Made by a program: the position numbers and the translations under genes. Below the pieces are notes generated by a model. It was not told where the DNA came from. It ran no database searches and saw only the letters and a program-made list of their open reading frames with translations. Below, piece by piece: positions 35,698-43,401 of a DNA stretch of 64,000 nucleotides. Position 1 is the stretch's first letter, and the number at the start of each line of letters is the position of its first letter. Source of the DNA: Jatrophihabitans sp. (GTDB taxonomy: Bacteria > Actinomycetota > Actinomycetes > Mycobacteriales > Jatrophihabitantaceae); assembly GCA_036399055.1 (NCBI GenBank), contig DASWNX010000006.1, forward strand, positions 23,524-87,523, written 5' to 3'.

Positions 35698-36873
35698 TCA
35701 GCCGGCGACGTGGACCCGCTTGCTGACGGCGGCACGACGGTCGGTGAGCAGCCGCCGCGCGTGGGTCAACGCCGGCGCCGGGTCCCGCCACCGGCCCACG
35801 CTGTGCACGGCGCCGGCTCCGGAGTAGAGCGCGCCGGCCAGGTCACGGACCACCCCGCCGCGCCGCTCGACCAGCGCTCGGCGCAGGTCGCCCTCCCACC
35901 AGGAGTACCGCACTCCCCCGACGGCTGTCACCGGCTCCACCGGCGCCCGCCAGCGGCCGGTGGCCAGCGCCGCCCAGGTCGCCGGCAGGTTCGCTCCGGC
36001 TCGCACCGCCAGGGCCAGCGAGCCGTAGAACCGGCCGTTGAGATCGATCAGCCGAGGGACCCCGTCGGCCGGCACGATGAACTGCAACTCGGCCAGGCCG
36101 AACCAGCCCAGGGCTGCGAACAGCGCGGCGGCGCGTTCGGCCAGCTCGGGGTCGACCGGCACGCTGACCGCGCGGCAGCTTGCTCCGGCTCCGGGCGGCC
36201 AGACCCGCGAGGCGACCTGCATCGAATGGGCGGCGACCTGCCGGCCGCCAGCGGTCGTCACGGCGGCGTAGGCCATCAGGTAGCCGTCCAGGAATTCCTG
36301 CACCTCGGCCTCGCCCCCCACAGCGGCGATCTCAGAGACCCGGCGGCGAGTGGCGGTGGCGCCGAGGACCACGTTGGTGTCGATCCGTGGCGGCGCCCCG
36401 GCCAGGCCCGGGCGGGCGTGCATGCGGGCCTTCACCACGACCGGCCGGGTCTCATCCGACAGCGAGGCCGGGGCCAAGGTCTGCGGGACCCCGAATCCGG
36501 CAGCCACCGCGGCCTCGGCCAGCCGCGCCTTGTCAAGGGCGTCCAGCACGCTCTGGTGACCGGCGTGCGGCACCACCGCCGCAACTGCGTCGCGATGCTC
36601 GGACAGCGTCAGCACTTCGGCCTCGCCGGCGCCGAAGACCACCTCGTAACCGCCCTCGCGCACCGCCTGCTCCACCGCAGCCAGAAACGCCGGTTGGTCC
36701 TCATGCGCGGCGGGCACCGCGTGCCGGCGCGTGCACGCTCGCGACGAGGACGCCAGGCCGCAGCCGTCCGGCGCGCCCACGCCGACCTGCCAGCCGGCCT
36801 GCGCCAACGCGCGGACAGCCGCCAGCGCACCCCGGCTGAAACCCTGCTCGACCACCAATGCCCGCACGCGCAC
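35698..36873 (-). CDS. ATP-grasp enzyme (carbamoyl-phosphate-synthase-like)
   Basis: The 391-residue product has an N-terminal Rossmann-like pre-ATP-grasp domain (VEQGFSRGALAAVRALAQAG), then an ATP-grasp domain with VVVKARMH (ATP lysine), the VQEFLDGYLMAYA hinge, and FGLAELQFIV followed by IDLNGRFYGSLALA with the metal-binding D and N. Such enzymes join a carboxylate to an amine or sugar. The C-terminal 110 residues include WWEGDLRRALVERRGG of unknown role. It stands alone between the lactonase and the SAH riboswitch; the substrate is unknown. Confidence 0.8.
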   Translation of the reverse strand: MRVRALVVEQGFSRGALAAVRALAQAGWQVGVGAPDGCGLASSSRACTRRHAVPAAHEDQPAFLAAVEQAVREGGYEVVFGAGEAEVLTLSEHRDAVAAVVPHAGHQSVLDALDKARLAEAAVAAGFGVPQTLAPASLSDETRPVVVKARMHARPGLAGAPPRIDTNVVLGATATRRRVSEIAAVGGEAEVQEFLDGYLMAYAAVTTAGGRQVAAHSMQVASRVWPPGAGASCRAVSVPVDPELAERAAALFAALGWFGLAELQFIVPADGVPRLIDLNGRFYGSLALAVRAGANLPATWAALATGRWRAPVEPVTAVGGVRYSWWEGDLRRALVERRGGVVRDLAGALYSGAGAVHSVGRWRDPAPALTHARRLLTDRRAAVSKRVHVAG

Positions 36874-37001
36874 TCCCGCGTCTCACATACGCGCGGGACC
36901 GGTGGGCTCTGGCCAGCGCGCGTCGCTGGCCACCCTAGCGGCGCCGGGCAGCTCGTCGAGTCCCGCCAGCGACTGACAGGAAATATCGGCAGTTTCGACG
37001 A

Positions 37002-37029
37002 TTGGGCGGGCGGGCTGACATGTTAAACT
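37002..37029 (+). promoter_or_regulatory. Candidate sigma-70-type promoter of ahcY
   Basis: TTGGGC (37002-37007), 16 bases, TAAACT (37024-37029). It lies about 35 bases before the riboswitch aptamer. The match is moderate. Confidence 0.45.
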
Positions 37030-37059
37030 GGCTATGCGCCGAAGCTGGCGCGGTCCAGG

Positions 37060-37125
37060 TCGAGAGGCGCTGCGACGGACACGGTCCGCCACGCTCGATC
37101 TGTGATCACGTGAAGGGCGCCTCCC
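37060..37125 (+). promoter_or_regulatory. S-adenosylhomocysteine (SAH) riboswitch before ahcY
   Basis: The region carries the SAH aptamer pattern: P1 5' strand GAGGCGC (37064-37070), the conserved UGCGAC directly after it (37071-37076), a P2 hairpin GGACACGGUCC-like (37077-37088), CCACGCUCG, and the final AAGGGCGCC(UC) whose GCGCCTC (37117-37123) pairs perfectly with the P1 5' strand. The strand that closes P1 is also the left arm of a terminator, so ligand-bound aptamer would prevent termination. SAH is the substrate of the enzyme encoded downstream, which makes an ON switch logical. Confidence 0.82.
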
Positions 37126-37146
37126 ACTGAGGAGGTGCCCTTTGTT
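37113..37146 (+). terminator. Intrinsic terminator acting as expression platform of the SAH riboswitch
   Basis: AAGGGCGCCTCC (37113-37124) pairs with GGAGGTGCCCTT (37131-37142): 12 pairs with one G-U and a 6-base loop, followed by TGTT. The left arm includes the P1 3' strand of the aptamer, so the two structures exclude one another. Confidence 0.78.
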
Positions 37147-37233
37147 ACGTCCTCCTCCACACGTAACCGGCTGTTCGGGCCGTCCCGCTGACCTGGGACC
37201 CCTACGGTCATCACTCGTCACCCGGAAGGAATC

Positions 37234-38694
37234 ATGAGCACAAGACTGCAGAACGTTAACGGAATTGACTTCGCGATCGCCGACATCTCGCTCGCGGAGT
37301 ACGGCCGGCACCAGATGCGACTGGCCGAGCACGAGATGCCCGGCCTGATGGCGATCCGTCGTGAGTTCGCCGACGCCCAGCCGCTGCGCGGCGCCCGGGT
37401 CGCGGGTTCGCTGCACATGACCATCCAGACCGCGGTGCTGATCGAGACCCTGGTGGCGCTCGGCGCCGAGGTCCGCTGGGTCTCCTGCAACATCTTCTCC
37501 ACCCAGGACGAGGCCGCCGCGGCTGTCGTGGTCGGCCCCAACGGCACCCCTGACAAGCCCACCGGCACCCCGGTCTTCGCCTGGAAGGGCGAGACGCTGG
37601 CCGAGTACTGGTGGTGCACCGATCAGCTGTTCGACTTCGGCCAGGGCCGTGGGCCGAACATGATGGTCGACGACGGCGGCGACGCCACCCTGCTGGTGCA
37701 CAAGGGTGTGGAGTACGAAGCAGCCGGCGCGGTGCCCCAGCCTGCCGAGGACGACCACGAGGAGCTGCAGCAGATCCTGAAGACGCTGACTGACAGCATG
37801 GCCCGTGACAAGCAGCGCTTCACCCGGATCGCCGCCGACATCAAGGGCGTCACCGAAGAGACCACCAACGGCGTCAAGCGGCTGTACAAGCTCGCCCAGG
37901 ACGGCCAACTGCTGTTCCCGGCGATCAACGTCAACGACTCGGTCACCAAGTCGAAGTTCGACAACAAGTACGGCATCCGGCACTCGCTGGTCGACGGCAT
38001 CAACCGCGCGACCGACGTCATGCTGGCCGGCAAGCTCGCCGTCATCTGCGGCTACGGCGACGTCGGCAAGGGCGCGGTCGAGTCACTGCGCGGCCAGGGC
38101 GCGCGCGTGGTGGTCACCGAGATCGACCCGATCTGCGCGCTGCAGGCGGCCATGGACGGCCTGCAGGTCGTCCGGGTCGAAGACGTCGTCTCTGAGGCCG
38201 ACATCTTCATCACGACCACCGGTGGCCGGGACATCATCATGGTCGACCACATGGCCCAGATGAAGCACAACGCCATCGTGGGCAACGTCGGTCACTTCGA
38301 CACCGAGATCGACATGGCCGGCCTGGGCCGCGTGCCCGGGATCAAGAAGGTCGAGGTCAAGCCTCAGGTGCACGAGTGGACCTTCCCCGACGGCCACGCC
38401 ATCATCGTGCTGTCCGAGGGCCGGCTGCTCAACCTCGGCAACGCCACCGGCCACCCGAGCTTCGTGATGTCGAACTCGTTCACCAACCAGACCATGGCCC
38501 AGATCGAGCTTTACACCAAGCAGGGCGAGTACGAGAACCAGGTCTACGTGCTGCCCAAGCACCTGGACGAGAAGGTGGCCCGGTTGCACCTTGAGGCGGT
38601 CGGCGCGCGCCTGACCGTGCTGAGCAAGGAGCAGGCCGAGTACCTCGGCGTCGACGTCGAGGGCCCGTTCAAGTCCGACCACTACCGCTACTGA
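37234..38694 (+). CDS. ahcY: S-adenosylhomocysteine hydrolase
   Basis: AhcY splits S-adenosylhomocysteine into homocysteine and adenosine with bound NAD+, keeping methylation going. The 486-residue product has the N-terminal [40 protein letters not shown], the insert seen in actinobacterial enzymes near residues 160-200, the NAD-binding [20 protein letters not shown] and the C-terminal KSDHYRY. GGAAGG lies before the ATG. Expression is governed by the SAH riboswitch upstream; a terminator follows. Confidence 0.97.
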   Translation: MSTRLQNVNGIDFAIADISLAEYGRHQMRLAEHEMPGLMAIRREFADAQPLRGARVAGSLHMTIQTAVLIETLVALGAEVRWVSCNIFSTQDEAAAAVVVGPNGTPDKPTGTPVFAWKGETLAEYWWCTDQLFDFGQGRGPNMMVDDGGDATLLVHKGVEYEAAGAVPQPAEDDHEELQQILKTLTDSMARDKQRFTRIAADIKGVTEETTNGVKRLYKLAQDGQLLFPAINVNDSVTKSKFDNKYGIRHSLVDGINRATDVMLAGKLAVICGYGDVGKGAVESLRGQGARVVVTEIDPICALQAAMDGLQVVRVEDVVSEADIFITTTGGRDIIMVDHMAQMKHNAIVGNVGHFDTEIDMAGLGRVPGIKKVEVKPQVHEWTFPDGHAIIVLSEGRLLNLGNATGHPSFVMSNSFTNQTMAQIELYTKQGEYENQVYVLPKHLDEKVARLHLEAVGARLTVLSKEQAEYLGVDVEGPFKSDHYRY

Positions 38695-38762
38695 TCCCGC
38701 CGCTGCCCAGTCGGCGCCGGTGAACGGCGCCGGCTGAGCCGCGAAGATCACCAGCAACGCAA

Positions 38763-38808
38763 CACCGGCCCGAAGTCGCCACCGGCGGCTCCGGGCCGGT
38801 GCTTTTTC
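38763..38808 (+). terminator. Intrinsic terminator of ahcY
   Basis: CACCGGCCCG (38763-38772) pairs with CGGGCCGGTG (38792-38801), followed by CTTTTTC. A smaller hairpin sits in the loop. It lies about 70 bases after the ahcY stop. Confidence 0.88.
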
Positions 38809-38947
38809 TCGGACAAGGCGCGCTCACGCCGAGGCCGTCCTCTGCCCGGCTGCCCCGTGCAGACACCCTTTCGCTAGTGTGGACACAAAGCCGACGGAGG
38901 GTTGAGAGCCCAACTCCCCCGCCGCAGTCACGGAAAGCTCCACGCCC

Positions 38948-39733
38948 ATGACGCTGTTCGAAAGCCCCGGCGAGAGCGACCACCCCGCCTTCACCGCCAA
39001 ATCAGACCTTGCCCGGTCCTTCCGGGCCGCCTGGGCTGGCGGCCGCGATCAGGCCACGGCGATCCCGGAGCTACTGCCGGTCAGGCTGGCACGGGCCTGC
39101 GTGCAGGTCCTGCCGGTCGTCGGAGCAGGGCTGAGCCTGCTCAATCACGACTTCAGGGTGCCGGTGGGCGCCAGTGACGAGGTGGCAAGTCACGCCGAGC
39201 GCTTGCAGTTCACCCAGGGCGAGGGGCCCTGCCTGGACGCGGCCCGCACGAGCCGGATCGTGATAGCCGCCGAGGCAGACATCCGACGGCAATGGCCGCT
39301 GTTCGCCGCCGAGTTCTTCAAGCAGACGCCCTACCGGGGAGCGCTGTGCGTGCCGCTGCGGCTGAGCGCCGAGACGGTGGGGGCACTGGACCTGTTCGTC
39401 ATCAATCCCGAGGATCTGGCCCACATCAGCCTCGCCGACGCCGTCTCGGTCTGCGACCAGATCATCGATGCCCTGACCATCGCCCAGGCCATCACCGGTT
39501 CGGTGAACGCGTTCTCCGACGAGCCCGAACCGATCTGGCTGCAGAGCGGGGCGGTCCGCAGCCGCACCAACGTCTGGGTGGCGATGGGAATGCTGATGAC
39601 GCGGCTGGGCGCCACCGCCCCGGACGCCCTGGCGGTGTTGCGCGGCTACGCCTTCAGCCACGACACCGTACTCGACGATGTCGCCGACGCCCTGGTCCAG
39701 GGCCAGCTGGAGGTGGAGCAGGTTCAGGCCTGA
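38948..39733 (+). CDS. GAF and ANTAR domain-containing protein
   Basis: A cytoplasmic signalling protein: an N-terminal GAF sensor domain (about residues 40-180, with QFTQGEGPCLDAARTSRIV and GALCVPLRLSAETVGALDLF) and a C-terminal ANTAR RNA-binding domain (VAMGMLMTRLGATAPDALAVLRGYAFSH is split over about residues 205-235). ANTAR proteins act as transcription antiterminators. Such GAF-ANTAR proteins are numerous in actinobacteria and targets are rarely known. Its stop overlaps the 3' end of the convergent membrane-protein gene by 10 bases. Confidence 0.88.
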   Translation: MTLFESPGESDHPAFTAKSDLARSFRAAWAGGRDQATAIPELLPVRLARACVQVLPVVGAGLSLLNHDFRVPVGASDEVASHAERLQFTQGEGPCLDAARTSRIVIAAEADIRRQWPLFAAEFFKQTPYRGALCVPLRLSAETVGALDLFVINPEDLAHISLADAVSVCDQIIDALTIAQAITGSVNAFSDEPEPIWLQSGAVRSRTNVWVAMGMLMTRLGATAPDALAVLRGYAFSHDTVLDDVADALVQGQLEVEQVQA

Positions 39734-40227
39734 AGCGGCCGCACCCTCGGCATGGCCCGCCGCGCCGCGGCGAGGGCGAAGGCGGCGGTGAGCACGACGA
39801 CGCTCTCCGAGGCGACCGAGAGCACGCCGAGTGGCTCCAGCCAGTAGCCGACATCACCGGCCAGCAACGGAAAGCTCACCAGCCGGGTGGCCGCGTAAGC
39901 CAGCACCGCCGACCCGCAGGTCAGGGCCGACAAGGCGTAGACCGCCGGGGGGTCCCAACTGACCGCGACGCTGGCCAGGCCGACGCACGCGGCCGTGAGC
40001 ACCACGAACAGCACGCCGATGTAGGGCGCCTCCTCCAGGTGGACGGCGATGACGGGCAGGTGAGCCGCGGCAGCGGTCAGCATGGCCGGCACCATCAGCC
40101 AGCGCCAGCGTGACTGCTGGCGCTGGGATAGAAACGCCGGGACCGGAGCTCGCCGGGAGGCGGGGCGTCGAGCGCTGGTGCTCCGCGGCAGCTCGAACTC
40201 AGTGCTCGTGCTCACCGTGCTCACCAT
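39724..40227 (-). CDS. Four-segment membrane protein
   Basis: The 167-residue product is not recognised. After a basic cytoplasmic arm (residues 1-42) it has four hydrophobic segments (LMVPAMLTAAAAHLPVIAV, IGVLFVVLTAACVGLASVAV, ALSALTCGSAVLAYAATRLV, LGVLSVASESVVVLTAAFAL). A His-Leu-Glu-Glu group follows the first segment. Its start overlaps the end of the His-rich peptide gene by 29 bases, so the two are coupled. The partner suggests a metal-related role, but this is only inference. Confidence 0.72.
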   Translation of the reverse strand: MVSTVSTSTEFELPRSTSARRPASRRAPVPAFLSQRQQSRWRWLMVPAMLTAAAAHLPVIAVHLEEAPYIGVLFVVLTAACVGLASVAVSWDPPAVYALSALTCGSAVLAYAATRLVSFPLLAGDVGYWLEPLGVLSVASESVVVLTAAFALAAARRAMPRVRPLQA

Positions 40228-40381
40228 GCTCCCCGTGCTGCTCGGCGTGCTGATGGCTCGGGGCGTGGCTCGGCGTGGCGGCCGTGGTCGCTTGGGCGAT
40301 ACCCAGGCCGCCGACGACGGCGATCAGGGCAGACATCGCGAACACTCCCGCCCGTCGCCGTGATCTTGCGATGACTCTCAT
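40199..40381 (-). CDS. Small exported His-rich peptide
   Basis: The 60-residue product has a basic N-terminus (MRVIARSRRRAG), one hydrophobic segment (VFAMSALIAVVGGLGIAQA) that reads as a signal peptide, and a mature part rich in His, Gly and Glu (HQHAEQHGEHGEHGEHEH), likely metal-binding. GGGGAG lies 7 bases before the ATG, which supports a real gene. It leads the two-gene unit with the overlapping membrane protein. Metal scavenging at the cell surface is inferred. Confidence 0.72.
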   Translation of the reverse strand: MRVIARSRRRAGVFAMSALIAVVGGLGIAQATTAATPSHAPSHQHAEQHGEHGEHGEHEH

Positions 40382-40478
40382 TGTCAGCTCCCCTGCGCCG
40401 GCCTCCGATGGGCCGCTTCGTCAGGGAATTCGGGACCAGCCGGCTGACGGATTGCCCCGGCGGCCGATCAGCGACCTC

Positions 40479-41645
40479 TCAGGAAGGGCCCGGCCCGCCG
40501 GAATGGAGCCGAGCGCGCAGCCGACGGCTGGCCTCGGTCAGCGTGCCGGCCTGCTTGCACAGGGCGAAGCGGACCACGGTGGCAGCCTCGGGCACCGGTT
40601 GGGAGTAGAAGACCGACAGCGGCAACCCGGCCACTCCCTGGTCCACGAGCATCCGGTCACACCAGCTGGTGGCATCCTCGCCGACGTCGGCGAGGACATA
40701 GAACCCGCTGTCAGGCATGGCGGCCGGGATGCCGAGCCCGGTGAGGGTGTCCACGAAAGAGCTCACCCGCTGGGACATGCCCGCCACCGTGCCGGCGATC
40801 AGGTTCTCGAAGTCAGGGCTGTCAAGCACCCGGGCGACCGCCAGCTGCAAGGGCGTCGGGGGGCAGAAGGTGACGAACTGGTGCGCGGCCCGGATCCGGC
40901 GCGTCAGGCCCGGGCCGGCGATCGCCCAGCCGACCCGCCAGCCGGTGACGGCCAGGGTCTTCGACGCCGAGGAGACCTTGACCCGCAGCTCGGGGTCTGC
41001 GATCACGTCCGAGACGCTGCGATGCGCGCGGGAGCCCAGGTTGAGGTGCTCGTAGGTCTCATCCGAGACCACCACGACGCCCCGGGCGTTGGCCAGCTCG
41101 GCGACCGCGTTCCACTCGTCCTCGTCCAGGGAGCGCCCGAACGGGTTCCACGGGCTGTTGACGACGATCACCTTGGTGGCGGGGGTGGTCACCGCCGCCA
41201 GCGCGGCGGCGTCCAGCCGGGCGTCGAGGCCGGGCAGCCGGATCGCCCGCACGACCCCGCCGAACGCGGTGATCACCGGGCCGTACTGCTCGTAGGCCGG
41301 CTCGACCACGATCGCCTCGTCACCTGGCCTGATCAGGGCCGCCATGGTGCTGTAGTACGCCTCGGTCGCTCCGGCGCACACGGTGATCTCGGTGTCCGGG
41401 TCGAGCGGGCCGTACTTTCTGGCCAGCGCAGCCCGTAGCAGCGGGTGCCCGGCGCTGGGCGCGTACTGGTGCTCTGCGCCCTCTCCCACCGCTGCCAGCG
41501 CCGCCAGCACCTCTGGCGGCGGCCCGTGGTCGAAGACGCCCTGCGCGAGATTGACCGCGCCGTGCCGCACGGCGGCGGCCGGAATCCGGACGAACACCGA
41601 CTCCGTGGGGACGGCGCCGGCGGGCGGCTGGGTGATGCGAACCAT
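40479..41645 (-). CDS. PLP-dependent class I/II aminotransferase
   Basis: The 388-residue product is a fold-type I aminotransferase of the kynurenine/N-succinyldiaminopimelate aminotransferase group: QGVFDHGPPPEVLAALAAVG, YAPSAGHPLLRAALARKYG, the NSPWNPFGRSLDEDEW block with its NPFG, SDETYEHL with the PLP-contacting D and Y, and SSASKTLAVTGWRVGWA with the Schiff-base lysine. AGAGGAG precedes the ATG. The exact amino donor is unknown. The neighbours give no pathway. Confidence 0.87.
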   Translation of the reverse strand: MVRITQPPAGAVPTESVFVRIPAAAVRHGAVNLAQGVFDHGPPPEVLAALAAVGEGAEHQYAPSAGHPLLRAALARKYGPLDPDTEITVCAGATEAYYSTMAALIRPGDEAIVVEPAYEQYGPVITAFGGVVRAIRLPGLDARLDAAALAAVTTPATKVIVVNSPWNPFGRSLDEDEWNAVAELANARGVVVVSDETYEHLNLGSRAHRSVSDVIADPELRVKVSSASKTLAVTGWRVGWAIAGPGLTRRIRAAHQFVTFCPPTPLQLAVARVLDSPDFENLIAGTVAGMSQRVSSFVDTLTGLGIPAAMPDSGFYVLADVGEDATSWCDRMLVDQGVAGLPLSVFYSQPVPEAATVVRFALCKQAGTLTEASRRLRARLHSGGPGPS

Positions 41646-41840
41646 CGGTGCTCCTCTGTGAGCGGTTAGGCCAGCGTCAGGCGCCGACGGCGGATCAGTT
41701 CAGCGGTCAAGGTGTCAGCTAGCACCACCAAGACCGTAGACGGTCGCCGACCGGAGATCAGACTGATGACCATCCCGACCAGCAGCAGGTCGAGCAAGGT
41801 CGTGGGCCACCGTAGACGCCGAAGGGCGATTACGCTCACC

Positions 41841-41902
41841 GCAGTTCGAACACACCCCCAGGGCAGTTCGCACACCCCAGGGCAGTTCGCACACACCCCA
41901 GG
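41841..41902. repeat. Three imperfect copies of a ~20-bp repeat
   Basis: GCAGTTCGCACACCCCAGG-like units start at 41841, 41863 and 41882, with 19-22 base spacing. They lie just after the stop of the antiporter gene and before the aminotransferase gene, in a gap of 266 bases that otherwise shows only a weak reading frame. A role in mRNA 3' processing or in protein binding is possible. Confidence 0.75.
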
Positions 41903-41911
41903 CGAGCCGAC

Positions 41912-43165
41912 TCAGCGAGGGCTGTGCGCAGCCGCGAGTTCAGCGGTGTCCCGCTCGATCTGCTCGCGCGGGTACAGCACGCTCACCAGCGGGCCCGCCA
42001 TCATGGTGGTGAGCACTGCCATCAGGACCATCAGCGAGTACAGCTGGTCGTCGAGGAAGCCCAGCTGCAAGCCGACGCTCAGGATCACCAGCTCGGTGAG
42101 CCCGCGGGTGTTCATCAGGGCGGCCAGCACCCCGGCCTCTCGCTTCGGCACGCCCTGCAGGCGTGCGCCGAGGTAGGCGCCGCCCATCTTTCCGGAGATC
42201 GCGACGAACATGATCATCGCCAGCTCTCCCCAGGCGGAAGAGCCCAGATCCGACAGGTCCACCTTGAAGCCGGCGACGACGAAGAAGATCGGCAGCAGCA
42301 CCACCAACGTGGCAGGTTCCAGCCGCTTGGTGAGCTGGTGCCGCACTCCGTCGAGCCCGTCGCGGGGCATGATCGCGCCGAACAAGAACGCGCCGAAGAT
42401 GAAGTGCACCCCCATCCACTCAGTTGCCCAGGCCGACAGGAGCAGGCCCACCACGACGGGCGCCAGAAGCTCCGACGCCGCCTTACTCCGGCTCAGGTGG
42501 GCCGCGGACAGCCGCGCGAGCAGGGGGCGGACCACCAGGAACAGCAACGCCACGAAGGGCGGCAGCAGCAGGGTGCGCCACTGACCGGCGCCGCCGCTGA
42601 CCGTGACGGCGATCGCCAGCAGCGACCAGGCGAGCACGTCGTCGACCGAGGCGCTGGCCAACGCCACCGACCCCACATGGGTGCGGTTCATCCGCCGATC
42701 GGACAGGATCCGGGCCAGCACCGGAAACGCGGTCACCGACATGGACGCCCCGAAGAAGAGCACGAAGCCGAGCTTGTCGTTGTCTGCGCCGTGGGCGGAG
42801 TACAGCAGCGACAGCGCCAGCACCGACCCCATCGTGAACGGCAGCACTATGGAGCCGAGCGACACGCTGACCGGCACCCGCTTACGCCCGGCCACTATGG
42901 CGTGTTCCAGCTCGCAGCCCACGATGAACATGAACAGCGCGAGGCCGACGTTGGCCAGTGCGGCCAGCATCGGCCGGATCTCGGTGGGGAACAACGTCGC
43001 GGCGATCTGGCCGTTGAACAGCGTGGGTCCGATCGCGATCCCGGCGACAATCTCTCCGATCACCGGCGGTTGCCCGATCCGGCTGGCAAGCATGCCCAGC
43101 ACCTTGGCCAAGACCAGGATGACGACCAGCCCTAAGAAGAGCACTTCGACTTGATGGGCTGTCAT
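41912..43165 (-). CDS. Kef-type cation/proton antiporter
   Basis: A CPA2-family sodium or potassium/proton antiporter. The 417-residue product has 12-13 membrane segments with GQPPVIGEIVAGIAIGPTLF at the N-terminus, MFIVGCELEHAIV, the discontinuous-helix motif SVDDVLAWSLLAIAV with the ion-binding D-D region, and NTRGLTELVILSVGL near the end. No cytoplasmic TrkA domain is present. ATG at 43165 has AAGGAG 9 bases upstream, which makes the upstream ATG at 43201 unlikely. The promoter region carries three 20-bp repeats. Confidence 0.88.
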   Translation of the reverse strand: MTAHQVEVLFLGLVVILVLAKVLGMLASRIGQPPVIGEIVAGIAIGPTLFNGQIAATLFPTEIRPMLAALANVGLALFMFIVGCELEHAIVAGRKRVPVSVSLGSIVLPFTMGSVLALSLLYSAHGADNDKLGFVLFFGASMSVTAFPVLARILSDRRMNRTHVGSVALASASVDDVLAWSLLAIAVTVSGGAGQWRTLLLPPFVALLFLVVRPLLARLSAAHLSRSKAASELLAPVVVGLLLSAWATEWMGVHFIFGAFLFGAIMPRDGLDGVRHQLTKRLEPATLVVLLPIFFVVAGFKVDLSDLGSSAWGELAMIMFVAISGKMGGAYLGARLQGVPKREAGVLAALMNTRGLTELVILSVGLQLGFLDDQLYSLMVLMAVLTTMMAGPLVSVLYPREQIERDTAELAAAHSPR

Positions 43166-43261
43166 GGGGCCAAGCTCCTTCGCGCGCATCGGCGTGGGCA
43201 AGCGTTAGCCCCTTGCCGAATACGGTAAATGGCCCCCAAGTTGGTCACATCGCGCTGATGG

Positions 43262-43320
43262 TCAAATTTAGGAAAGGCGTTTCAAATCTATGAAAAGCCC
43301 GTCAAAGTTTATGAATTGGC
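43262..43320. repeat. Three direct repeats with exact 20-bp period upstream of the antiporter
   Basis: TCAAA(T/G)-type units with GAA and GC ends start at 43262, 43282 and 43302. The block is far more AT-rich than its surroundings and lies about 100-155 bases before the antiporter start, on the same face of the helix. It looks like an operator for a regulator that binds cooperatively. Confidence 0.65.
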
Positions 43321-43401
43321 AGCTGAAGCCAGCAGCTCAGCGGGAACCGAACTAGGCACAGCGGTGATGACACACTCAGATAACCCAGCGTTCACAAGGC
43401 A

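Noticed and set aside
41666-41896. 76-residue minus-strand reading frame starting MCANCPGVCELPWG
   Set aside because: Its N-terminal third is translated from the repeat block, there is no ribosome site, and only one short hydrophobic part looks protein-like. A shorter gene from an internal ATG cannot be excluded.
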